From contig JANXYE010000066.1 of NCBI GenBank assembly GCA_025350285.1, positions 1 through 8,258 of the forward strand: a stretch of 8,258 bases of DNA. Reading direction: 5' to 3'. This document shows positions 1 to 5,782 of the stretch, one piece after another. Below the pieces are notes generated by a model that had not been told where the DNA came from, searched no databases, and saw nothing but the letters and a program-made list of their open reading frames with translations. This DNA is from Chloroflexota bacterium. Its GTDB lineage: Bacteria > Chloroflexota > Dehalococcoidia > Tepidiformales > Tepidiformaceae. How positions within the stretch are numbered: position 1 is the stretch's first letter; every line of letters starts with the position of its first letter. The position numbers and the translations under genes were made by a program.

Positions 1-52
1 GTTGCTGGTAGCGGCGGTGCGCGGCTCGGAGGGCGACTTCCACCGGGAGTGA
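1..52 (+). CDS. Probable C-terminal tail of an upstream gene (partial)
   Basis: The second reading frame is open from the window edge and ends with TGA at 50-52, giving the tail LLVAAVRGSEGDFHRE. Almost every codon ends in G or C, as in the recognised genes here. The first frame over the same bases has mixed third positions. That first frame is also open, for 72 codons from base 1, and its TGA at 217-219 overlaps the next gene's ATG as ATGA, so it is a competing interpretation; its later residues are rich in Ser, Ala, Gly and Pro and look non-coding. The family cannot be named from 16 residues. The call rests on codon character only. Confidence 0.35.
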   Translation, partial: LLVAAVRGSEGDFHRE

Positions 53-102
53 CGAGCGAACCGGCGTTGAAGCTCACGGAGCCCGGGGAGAGCGGCATCC
101 CT

Positions 103-146
103 CCCTCGCCCCCGACCGGCTTCCGCTCGTACCTCACGGGCGAGGG
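103..146. repeat. Inverted repeat, possible terminator of the upstream gene
   Basis: CCCTCGCCC at 103-111 and GGGCGAGGG at 138-146 are perfect 9-bp arms separated by 26 bases. The hairpin would lie about 50 nt after the TGA at 50-52. No T-tract follows, so intrinsic termination is uncertain. In GC-rich DNA such a pair can also arise by chance. Confidence 0.3.
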
Positions 147-202
147 GAGTTCGCCATCGACTGGTGAAGCAGCGTCGGCGGCATCGGACGCAGGCAGTGC
201 TG

Positions 203-208
203 TACGCT
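203..208 (+). promoter_or_regulatory. Candidate -10 element for a leaderless transcript of the LLM gene
   Basis: TACGCT fits the TAnnnT pattern and lies exactly 7 bases before the ATG at 216. A start site at the usual distance would fall at 215-216, on or next to the start codon. No purine-rich Shine-Dalgarno sequence precedes the ATG; the intervening bases are TCCCCTC. No clear -35 box is seen. The spacing is the same as at ruvB. Confidence 0.45.
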
Positions 209-215
209 TCCCCTC

Positions 216-1097
216 ATGAAGTACGGGTTCGTCCTTCCCGACCTGGACATCATGACGGCGCCCGAACTCGCTGAAGAGGCGGAGGCGGCGGGCTGGGATG
301 CGGTCTTCATCCCCGATTGCATTTCGATCGAGACACCCTCGTACCCTGCCGGGCCTGCGTCAGACCCGTGGGTGACGTTGGCGGCGATGGCGATGCGCAC
401 GAGCCGCGTGCGGCTCGGCCCCATGGTGGCGGCGGCGCCTCGACGACGGCCGTGGAAGCTCGCCCGCGAAGTCGCGACCCTCGATCACCTTTCCAACGGG
501 CGCATGATCCTGCCGATCGGCGTCGGCGCGGCCAGCGACGATGCCGGCTTTCGCGAGGTCGGCGAGATGATGGGCTTGCGGGAGCGGGCAGAGATGCTCG
601 GCGAGACGATCGAGATCCTGGATGGCCTCTGGAGCGGCGAACCGTTCAGCTACGCCGGGATGCACTACACGATCGGGCGGATGACGCAGTTGCCTCCGCC
701 CGTACAACGGCCGCGCGTGCCGATTTGGCCCGTCGGTATCTGGCCGGCCGAGGCTTCGATGAGGCGCGCGCTGCGCTGGGACGGCATCGTCCCGCAAAAG
801 AAGGGAGGTCGATTAAAGCCAGAGGATGTCCACGCGATCCGGGAGCGAGCGAATCGTGTTCGCCCGGGCGTCCCGTTCGACATCATTGCCGAAGGCGTAA
901 CTCCCGGGGACAACCCGGCGGCGGCACAGGCGCAGGTCCGGGCCTGGGAGGAAGCCGGGGCAACCTGGTGGGTGGAGAGCCTCTGGTCGGAACACACCAG
1001 CGCGACCGTCCGGGCACGCATCCGCAAGGGCCCACCGCGAACGCCCGTAGGGGCCCACCCAAAGGCCATTAGCGACAGAGACGCAGAGCGCGCATAG
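216..1097 (+). CDS. LLM-class (luciferase-like) flavin-dependent oxidoreductase
   Basis: This 293-residue protein belongs to the bacterial luciferase-like monooxygenase superfamily: cytoplasmic TIM-barrel enzymes that use FMN or F420 to oxidise varied small substrates. The substrate cannot be read from sequence. Residues 1-34 form the first strand and helix with the family pattern (FVLPDL, LAEEAEAAGWDAVFIPD). Residues 85-104 carry the barrel segment around LSNGRMILPIGVG. Residues 130-152 carry the typical ETIEILDGLWSGEPFSYAG block. WVESLW near 252-257 is in the late barrel. The family's usual end is near RIRKGPP at 268-274. The following ~19 residues look like read-through into an extragenic repeat ending at TAG 1095-1097. 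The ATG at 216 gives the expected N-terminal strand and sits 7 nt after a -10-like hexamer without a Shine-Dalgarno sequence. No functional partner lies nearby. Confidence 0.9.
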   Translation: MKYGFVLPDLDIMTAPELAEEAEAAGWDAVFIPDCISIETPSYPAGPASDPWVTLAAMAMRTSRVRLGPMVAAAPRRRPWKLAREVATLDHLSNGRMILPIGVGAASDDAGFREVGEMMGLRERAEMLGETIEILDGLWSGEPFSYAGMHYTIGRMTQLPPPVQRPRVPIWPVGIWPAEASMRRALRWDGIVPQKKGGRLKPEDVHAIRERANRVRPGVPFDIIAEGVTPGDNPAAAQAQVRAWEEAGATWWVESLWSEHTSATVRARIRKGPPRTPVGAHPKAISDRDAERA

Positions 1098-1152
1098 GCT
1101 GGTTTGGCGGCCGTGATTACACCTCTGCGTTCTCCGCGCCTCCGCGGCTAAT
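1068..1152. repeat. Degenerate extragenic inverted repeat overlapping a gene end
   Basis: The left arm at 1068-1088 (ATTAGC... ending ACGCAGAG) and the right arm at 1123-1152 (CTCTGCG... ending GCGGCTAAT) are imperfect inverted copies. The right arm has about 9 extra bases, because a short GCGGAG-like unit is repeated. This resembles the widespread intergenic family with the pattern 'accacagag..cacagagaacacagag', whose spurious translations read like 'SRGGAENAE' and 'LCALCVSV'; both appear here on the minus strand. The element supplies the stop codon and roughly the last nine codons of the LLM gene. Confidence 0.6.
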
Positions 1153-1406
1153 CCGTGCTGGGCGTGCGTCAGATTTTTTGCGCAGGGCCGGAAACCCCGT
1201 TTCGACCGCATCTCGGGCGCCGGGCAGCGGGCTCCCAAAGACCGCTCCGTATCCGTCGCGGCTAGGATTGGCGACGTGGGTCCGGGTCGCCACGCGCGGC
1301 AATCCTGGCCGCGCGTGGCGAACGAGCGGTTCGTTGTCTCCGTGTCATGCTCGAGCCGCCGCGAAAATCTGACGGCCACGCTTGGCCGAGTGGCGCCCTA
1401 CCGGTA
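1153..1406. other. Intergenic region before ruvB, no gene supported
   Basis: Between the extragenic repeat and the ruvB promoter I see no convincing coding frame. Short frames on both strands here lack any recognisable domain. The content is the 13-bp hairpin at 1288-1320, a small hairpin just after it (AACGA at 1321-1325 with TCGTT at 1331-1335), and a T6 run near 1174-1179 without a strong stem directly before it. The GGCCGAGTGG stretch near 1384-1393 recalls a tRNA D-arm but no tRNA can be folded around it. Confidence 0.5.
1288..1320. other. Perfect 13-bp stem-loop with loop complementary to upstream DNA
   Basis: CGCCACGCGCGGC at 1288-1300 is perfectly complementary to GCCGCGCGTGGCG at 1308-1320, leaving a 7-base loop AATCCTG. 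The segment AGGATTG at 1264-1270 is complementary to CAATCCT at 1300-1306, which is the last stem base plus most of the loop. A transcript could therefore form a pseudoknot. It could be a terminator for the LLM gene, about 190 nt after its stop, but there is no T-tract. An RNA regulatory element or a repeat are other possibilities. Confidence 0.6.
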
Positions 1407-1418
1407 GAACATCCGTCC
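1407..1418. promoter_or_regulatory. Possible LexA-type SOS box upstream of ruvB (weak)
   Basis: GAACATCCGTCC matches the Gram-positive type LexA half-site pattern GAAC-N4-GTTC except for one base in the second half. It ends two bases before the TATACT -10 element, where a bound repressor would block RNA polymerase. RuvB belongs to the SOS regulon in many bacteria, which gives the match biological sense. The site is one short, imperfect match, so confidence is low. Confidence 0.27.
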
Positions 1419-1420
1419 GG

Positions 1421-1426
1421 TATACT
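1421..1426 (+). promoter_or_regulatory. Candidate -10 element of a leaderless ruvB promoter
   Basis: TATACT is a near-consensus -10 hexamer followed by 7 bases and then the ruvB ATG at 1434. The predicted start of transcription is the A at 1433 or 1434, leaving essentially no 5' leader. GCGGCGA between hexamer and ATG has no GGAGG core. No good -35 box is visible at 16-18 bp upstream. Confidence 0.6.
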
Positions 1427-1433
1427 GCGGCGA

Positions 1434-2492
1434 ATGGCGCGCGAGGAACGATTTTTGACCCCGGAAGAGGCGGAGGACGACACCGAAGTCGATCTCTCTC
1501 TGCGCCCGCGGGCGCTCGACGAGTTCCCCGGCCAGGAGCGCGTGAAAGAGAACCTTTCTATAGCGATCGAGGCGGCGCGCCAGCGGGAAGAGGCGCTCGA
1601 CCACCTCTTGCTTTACGGGCCCCCAGGGCTCGGGAAAACAACCCTCGCGAACATCGTCGCGCGCGAAATGGGGGTGGCCATTCGCACGACGAGCGGCCCG
1701 GCCATCGAACGCCCCGGAGACCTGGCGGCAATCCTCACGAACCTGAAGCAGCACGACATCCTCTTTGTGGACGAAATCCATCGCCTTTCGCGTTCGGTCG
1801 AGGAAGTGCTCTACCCGGCGATGGAGGACTTCGCGCTGGATCTCGTCATCGGAAAGGGGCCAGGAGCACGCTCGATGCGGTTGGCGATGCCGCGCTTCAC
1901 GCTCGTCGGCGCGACGACGCGCTACGCGATGGTCAGCGCGCCGTTGCGGGACCGCTTCGGCTCGGTCTACCGGCTCGACTTCTACGATTCGGCGACGCTG
2001 GGGATCATCGTGGGCCGCTCGGCGCGCATCCTCGGTGTGAACCTGCCCGACGATGCCGCCGTCGAGATCGCCTCACGCTCACGGGGGACGCCGCGGATAG
2101 CGAACCGCATCCTGCGGCGGGTGCGGGACTATGCCCAGGTGCGGGCCGGCGGCAAGGTGACGATCGAGGCGGCGCGAGCGGCGCTCGTCCTGCTCGATAT
2201 CGACGGCCTCGGGCTCGATGAGACGGACCGCAAGGTGCTGGAGTGCATCATCCACAAGTTCGATGGCGGCCCAGTCGGGCTGGAGACGATCGCGGCGTCG
2301 ATCGGCGAGGAGTCGGACACGATTATGGACGTGTACGAGCCGTTCCTCCTGCAGTGCGGCTTCCTTCAGCGGACGCCGCGGGGGCGGATGGCGACAGCGG
2401 GCGCGTACCGTCACCTGGGAGTGCCAATGCCGAACCGTTCGCGGGAGGGGCAGGGTCAGCCGGGGTTGTGGGACGAGGGGGCGGGGGGGTGA
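1434..2492 (+). CDS. ruvB: Holliday junction branch migration ATPase RuvB
   Basis: RuvB is the hexameric AAA+ motor that, with RuvA, drives branch migration of Holliday junctions before RuvC cleavage. The 352-residue product shows the family core: [13 protein letters not shown] at 22-34, Walker A GPPGLGKT near 62-69, Walker B FVDEIHR at 111-117, sensor 1 GATTR at 159-163, the arginine-finger segment PLRDRFG at 170-176, sensor 2 [16 protein letters not shown] at 217-232, and the winged-helix DNA-binding domain from about 264 ([29 protein letters not shown]) to 330. It is slightly longer than the 336-residue E. coli protein, with a Gly/Glu-rich tail. An in-frame ATG at 1347 would add 29 residues with no family similarity and would place the promoter inside the gene, so ATG 1434 is chosen. 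ruvA and ruvC are not adjacent. Confidence 0.97.
   Translation: MAREERFLTPEEAEDDTEVDLSLRPRALDEFPGQERVKENLSIAIEAARQREEALDHLLLYGPPGLGKTTLANIVAREMGVAIRTTSGPAIERPGDLAAILTNLKQHDILFVDEIHRLSRSVEEVLYPAMEDFALDLVIGKGPGARSMRLAMPRFTLVGATTRYAMVSAPLRDRFGSVYRLDFYDSATLGIIVGRSARILGVNLPDDAAVEIASRSRGTPRIANRILRRVRDYAQVRAGGKVTIEAARAALVLLDIDGLGLDETDRKVLECIIHKFDGGPVGLETIAASIGEESDTIMDVYEPFLLQCGFLQRTPRGRMATAGAYRHLGVPMPNRSREGQGQPGLWDEGAGG
2443..2489 (+). other. Dense G-tract run with quadruplex potential at the ruvB 3' end
   Basis: Seven runs of three or more G lie on the coding strand at 2443-2445, 2447-2450, 2453-2455, 2462-2465, 2470-2472, 2477-2481 and 2483-2489, with linkers of 1, 2, 6, 4, 4 and 1 bases. Any four consecutive runs satisfy the usual G-quadruplex pattern. 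The last run ends directly before the TGA stop. The region encodes the flexible tail of RuvB, so a nucleic-acid role for the G-runs is not excluded by protein constraint. Confidence 0.55.
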
Positions 2493-2519
2493 ACGAGCGC
2501 GAATGGCTGCGAGTCCGCT

Positions 2520-2658
2520 CATGCGGCCAGATTAGCGAGCGGCATGCACATGACCGCTCCCATGAGGTCGCGGTACTGTTTTCGGCGAGCGGTTCTCAGT
2601 CCTGCGCCCGATTTCGGCAGCGAGGATCCATTGCCCGCTCTCGCCCCTCGCCGCGCAA
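2520..2658. repeat. 139-bp direct repeat, copy A
   Basis: This segment, starting 28 bases after the ruvB stop, recurs at 2864-3002. By eye the copies differ by about five substitutions and two single-base indels. Within it GAGCGGCAT (2537-2545) and ATG-a-CCGCTC (2550-2559) form a 9-bp stem with a bulged A and a 4-base loop. The same CCGCTC can instead pair with GAGCGG at 2587-2592, so two alternative folds exist. On the minus strand a frame through it encodes RTARRKQYRDLMGAVMCMPL and ends at TGA (2521-2519) just at the repeat edge. Confidence 0.9.
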
Positions 2659-2700
2659 CAGCCCTCTCCGCGGCGCAGTAACGTCGAACGGCCAGGGCAT

Positions 2701-2826
2701 TAGCAGGGTGCTGAAAAATGCGAAGCGTCATCGCGACACGCCCGGCAGCTACGTTCAGAGATCACGGGGTGTCATTCGTTATTGTCGAGCCGGACGGAAT
2801 TTCGGGCCTTTATCAGCACCCTGCTA
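2701..2826. mobile_element. MITE-like element with 18-bp terminal inverted repeats
   Basis: TAGCAGGGTGCTGAAAAA at 2701-2718 and the reverse complement of 2809-2826 (TAGCAGGGTGCTGATAAA) match at 17 of 18 bases. The interior is about 90 bases with no transposase frame, so the element would be non-autonomous and mobilised in trans. The outer bases can be read as TTAG (2700-2703) on the left and CTAG (2824-2827) on the right, which resembles the YTAR-type 4-bp target of some IS5-family elements but is not an identical duplication. The IS family is therefore not fixed. It lies between the two 139-bp repeats. Confidence 0.65.
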
Positions 2827-3048
2827 GGCGCTAGCCCGGCGGGCTGGGGTGCCCAGCAGTGCCCATGCGGCCAGATTGGCGAGCGGCATACACATGACCG
2901 CTCCCATGAGGTCGCGGTACTGTTTTCGGCGAGCGGTTCTCAGTCCTGCACCCGATTTCGGCACGAGGATCCAGTGCCCCGGTCTCGCCCCTCGCCGCGC
3001 AAGACTTTGAATCGCGCCCGCGCTTACCCACCCGTATGGCCGCGTGAT
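2824..3048 (-). pseudogene. Decayed small-membrane-protein-like frame in repeat copy A'
   Basis: The minus strand is open for about 74 codons between in-frame stops at 3049-3051 and 2824-2826. It includes PGHWILVPKSG, RTARRKQYRDL and a hydrophobic stretch MGAVMCMPLANLAAWALLG of transmembrane length. No ATG, GTG or TTG precedes the conserved part in frame, and the stop lies in the MITE terminus, so it looks like a truncated remnant. In repeat copy A the same frame stops six residues after the 'MPL' segment. The three clear substitutions between copies outside the indel region are synonymous in this frame, which hints at past coding. I do not recognise the family, and chance is possible. Confidence 0.25.
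2864..3002. repeat. 139-bp direct repeat, copy A'
   Basis: This is the second copy of the segment at 2520-2658, in the same orientation and with matching length because the two single-base indels compensate. The stem-loop is kept: GAGCGGCAT at 2881-2889 and ATG-a-CCGCTC at 2894-2903, with only the loop base changed. It ends 62 bases before the secA start codon, so the duplication sits immediately upstream of the secA promoter. Confidence 0.9.
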
Positions 3049-3049
3049 C

Positions 3050-3055
3050 TACACT
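3050..3055 (+). promoter_or_regulatory. Candidate -10 element of a near-leaderless secA promoter
   Basis: TACACT fits TAnnnT and lies 9 bases before the ATG at 3065. The expected start of transcription is the A at 3062, giving a 3-base leader. The in-frame GTG at 3044 and ATG at 3056 would lie upstream of that start, which favours ATG 3065. A GGGGA stretch 3-4 bases before the ATG is too close to act as a normal Shine-Dalgarno sequence. Confidence 0.5.
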
Positions 3056-3064
3056 ATGGGGACT

Positions 3065-5782
3065 ATGCCCAAACTTGGTTTCATCAGCCGCCTGCTCGGC
3101 GACTCGAACGAAAAAGAACTGAAACGCCTGCGTGAAATCGTGGACGAAGTGAACACCCACGCCGACGCGATGGCGGCGCTCAGCGAGGACGCCCTGTTCG
3201 CCCGGACGGGCGAGTTCCGGGAGCGGCTGGCCAACGGTGAGGACATCGATGACCTCCTGCCGGAAGCGTTTGCGGTGGCCCGCGAGACCGCTGCCCGCAA
3301 GGTTGGCGAGCGCCCGTACGACGAGCAGCTCATCGGCGGGGTGGTGCTGCACGAGGGCAAAATCGCGGAGATGCGAACCGGCGAAGGCAAGACCCTGACC
3401 GCGGTCGCGCCCGTGTACCTGAACGCGTTGCTTGGCCGAGGCGTGCACCTCGTGACCGTGAACGATTACCTCGCCCGCCGCGACGCGGTCTGGTACGGGC
3501 CAGTCTTCCACGCCCTGGGCATGAGCATCGGGGTGGTCCAGAACAACCTCGTCTCCTACCTCTACGAGCCGGGGTACCGCCCGGGCGAAGAGGGGAGCAC
3601 GGGCGGTCTTGAAGATTTGCGCCCGTGTGAGCGGCGCGACACCTACCACTGCGACATCACCTACGGGACGAACAACGAGTTCGGATTCGACTACCTGCGC
3701 GACAACATGGTGCGGGAAAAGGAATCCAAATCGCAGCGGGATCTCTACTTCGGCATCGTCGATGAGGTGGACAACATCCTCATCGATGAAGCGCGCACAC
3801 CGCTGATCATCAGCGGCGCGGCGGAAGAGGCGAGCGCGACTTACGTGGCGTTCGCCCGCGCGGCCAAGCAGTTACATGAAGAAGAGCACTACGTCGTCGA
3901 TCACAAACTGAAGCACGTTGCCCTTACCGAAGAGGGCATCGAGGAGCTCGAACGCACGCTCAACATCCCGGACCTGTTCGGTGGGGATTCACGCATCGCA
4001 CGGCACGTCGATGGCGCACTCGACGCGGAGGTCCTGAAGAGGATCGACCGTGATTATGTCGTCAAGGACGGGGAGATCGTGATCGTCGATGAGTTCACAG
4101 GCCGGCTGATGCCGGGCCGGCGCTGGAGCCACGGCATCCACCAGGCGGTAGAAGCCAAGGAAGGCGTCAAGATCCAGCGGGAATCGGTGACGTACGCCAC
4201 GATCACGTTCCAGAACCTCTTCCGGCTGTACGAAAAGCTGGCGGGCATGACGGGTACGGCGGAGACGGAGGCCGAGGAGTTTTCCAAGATTTACGACCTT
4301 GATGTGGTCGTCGTGCCGACGCACCGGCCGATGGTCCGGGAAGACCATTCGGACGTCATTTACATCAATGAGCGGGCGAAGTTCAACGCGGTGGTCGATG
4401 AAATCGTGGAGATGCACAACGCCGGGCGGCCTGTGCTTGTGGGCACGACGTCCATCGAAAAGTCGGAATATCTTTCCGAACTGCTGAAGCGCAAGGGCAT
4501 CGAACACAACGTCCTGAACGCGAAGCAGCACGAACGCGAAGCCCATATCATCCTCGACGCGGGACAGCGCTCGGCGACGACGATCGCCACGAACATGGCC
4601 GGGCGCGGTACCGACATCAAGCTCGGCGGCGAAGTAGCCGGGCTTGGCGGCTTGCACGTGATCGGCACGGAGCGGCACGAATCGCGCCGCATCGACAACC
4701 AGCTGCGCGGCCGTGCCGGGCGCCAGGGCGACCCTGGCTCCAGCCGCTTCTTCGTCTCGTTCGGAGACGACATCATGAAGCGGTTCGCGCCGGAGTGGGT
4801 GCCGGGCATGATGCAGAAGCTCGGGATGACCGAGGAGATGCCGCTTGAATCGCGCATGGTGGCGCGCGCTATCGAACAGGCGCAGACGAAGGTTGAAGGC
4901 CACAACTTCGACATCCGCAAGCGGCTTGTCGAATTCGATGACGTGATTAACGAGCACCGCAAAGTGATCTACGGAGAGCGCGAGCGGATCCTCGACGGGG
5001 TGGATACGCGCGAGAACGTCTTGAACATGGTGCTGGACGAAATTGAATCGCTGGTGAAGGCGAACCAGGGCGGGATCGACGGCCGTGAACTGCTGCTCAA
5101 CGAAGCCCGGGAGATTCTCCCGCCGGAAGATTTGCCGACGGTGGAAGAGGCCGAACAGCTGAAGGACGAACTTGGCGACGACCTGATGGCAGCGGCCGAA
5201 GAACGCTACGAGGCGATGGAGCAGATGGTCGGCGAGGAGAGCATGCGGCGCGTGGAGCACTGGCTCCTGCTGGAGAGCATCGACTTCCACTGGCGCGAAC
5301 ATTTGACGGCGATCGACGACCTTCGCAACAGCATCGGCCTACAGGCGTACGCCCAGATAGACCCGCTGGTGGCCTTCAAGCGCGAAGGCTACGACATGTA
5401 CCAGCAGCTCCAGGAGAACATCCGCAAGCAGGTGGCGAAGACCGTGTTCAAGGTGAAGGTGGAGGAACAGCCGGCGATCACGACCTCCGCGCCGCGGCCT
5501 GCAGCGGCGCCCGTGCCGGCGGGTACGGGAGCCTACGCGGACGGTGGCACTTCAAACGGCGCCGTTGTCGAAGGGACGGTGACAATGGCCGAAGCGGCCC
5601 CCCGCGGGACGCCGGTGCTCGCGCGCTCAAGCGCGCCAGCCGCATCGCAGCTGCGCACGAACATGGACGAGGCCCCGGCCGGGCGGCGCGTCGTGGGCAC
5701 GGCGCCGAAAGTCGGGCGGAACGATCCCTGCCATTGCGGGAGCGGCAAGAAGTTCAAGAAGTGCCACGGGGCGTTGGGCTAA
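3065..5782 (+). CDS. secA: Preprotein translocase ATPase SecA
   Basis: SecA is the cytoplasmic motor that binds SecYEG and drives unfolded preproteins across the membrane by ATP hydrolysis. The 905-residue product has the family architecture: N-terminal helix [14 protein letters not shown] (10-23), Walker A MRTGEGKT (103-110), [12 protein letters not shown] (130-141), [19 protein letters not shown] (197-215), Walker [13 protein letters not shown] (233-244), the preprotein cross-linking domain to about 365, the second nucleotide-binding fold with [14 protein letters not shown] (509-522) and [14 protein letters not shown] (546-559), the helical scaffold and wing domains, a Pro/Ala-rich linker (about 803-880), and a zinc-binding tail with C889, C891, C900 and H901. 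Residues about 161-195 contain an insertion relative to E. coli SecA. ATG 3065 is preferred to GTG 3044 because [12 protein letters not shown] matches the usual N-terminus. The TAA abuts the converging gene's stop. Confidence 0.98.
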   Translation: MPKLGFISRLLGDSNEKELKRLREIVDEVNTHADAMAALSEDALFARTGEFRERLANGEDIDDLLPEAFAVARETAARKVGERPYDEQLIGGVVLHEGKIAEMRTGEGKTLTAVAPVYLNALLGRGVHLVTVNDYLARRDAVWYGPVFHALGMSIGVVQNNLVSYLYEPGYRPGEEGSTGGLEDLRPCERRDTYHCDITYGTNNEFGFDYLRDNMVREKESKSQRDLYFGIVDEVDNILIDEARTPLIISGAAEEASATYVAFARAAKQLHEEEHYVVDHKLKHVALTEEGIEELERTLNIPDLFGGDSRIARHVDGALDAEVLKRIDRDYVVKDGEIVIVDEFTGRLMPGRRWSHGIHQAVEAKEGVKIQRESVTYATITFQNLFRLYEKLAGMTGTAETEAEEFSKIYDLDVVVVPTHRPMVREDHSDVIYINERAKFNAVVDEIVEMHNAGRPVLVGTTSIEKSEYLSELLKRKGIEHNVLNAKQHEREAHIILDAGQRSATTIATNMAGRGTDIKLGGEVAGLGGLHVIGTERHESRRIDNQLRGRAGRQGDPGSSRFFVSFGDDIMKRFAPEWVPGMMQKLGMTEEMPLESRMVARAIEQAQTKVEGHNFDIRKRLVEFDDVINEHRKVIYGERERILDGVDTRENVLNMVLDEIESLVKANQGGIDGRELLLNEAREILPPEDLPTVEEAEQLKDELGDDLMAAAEERYEAMEQMVGEESMRRVEHWLLLESIDFHWREHLTAIDDLRNSIGLQAYAQIDPLVAFKREGYDMYQQLQENIRKQVAKTVFKVKVEEQPAITTSAPRPAAAPVPAGTGAYADGGTSNGAVVEGTVTMAEAAPRGTPVLARSSAPAASQLRTNMDEAPAGRRVVGTAPKVGRNDPCHCGSGKKFKKCHGALG

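Noticed and set aside
1..219. First-frame reading of 72 codons ending in an ATGA overlap with the LLM start
   Set aside because: Third-position composition is mixed and the residues are low-complexity; the overlap with ATG is appealing but a promoter-like hexamer lies inside it. Kept only as an alternative.
813..1379. A 188-codon minus-strand frame across the LLM end and intergenic region
   Set aside because: Its peptides such as RGGAEN-like and LCALCVSV strings are typical false translations of the extragenic repeat, and the rest is antisense to the LLM gene.
1381..1420. tRNA-like stretch (GGCCGAGTGG) before ruvB
   Set aside because: No anticodon arm or T-arm sequence follows and no acceptor stem can be paired; the similarity is limited to a D-arm-like decamer.
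1347..1433. Upstream ATG at 1347 as the ruvB start
   Set aside because: The extra 29 residues do not resemble RuvB N-termini and the frame would cross the TATACT -10 element and the possible LexA box.
2243..2827. A 194-codon plus-strand frame overlapping the ruvB end and repeat A
   Set aside because: It is out of frame with ruvB over the winged-helix region and then runs through the repeat and MITE; the repeat changes alter residues in this strand's frames.
2520..3002. CRISPR array
   Set aside because: There are only two copies of a 139-bp unit, far longer than a CRISPR repeat, with one long MITE-containing spacer and no cas genes.
3989..5302. A 437-codon open frame on the minus strand inside secA
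   Set aside because: It lies wholly antisense to strongly conserved SecA motifs, has no recognisable domain, and long antisense frames are common opposite GC-rich genes.
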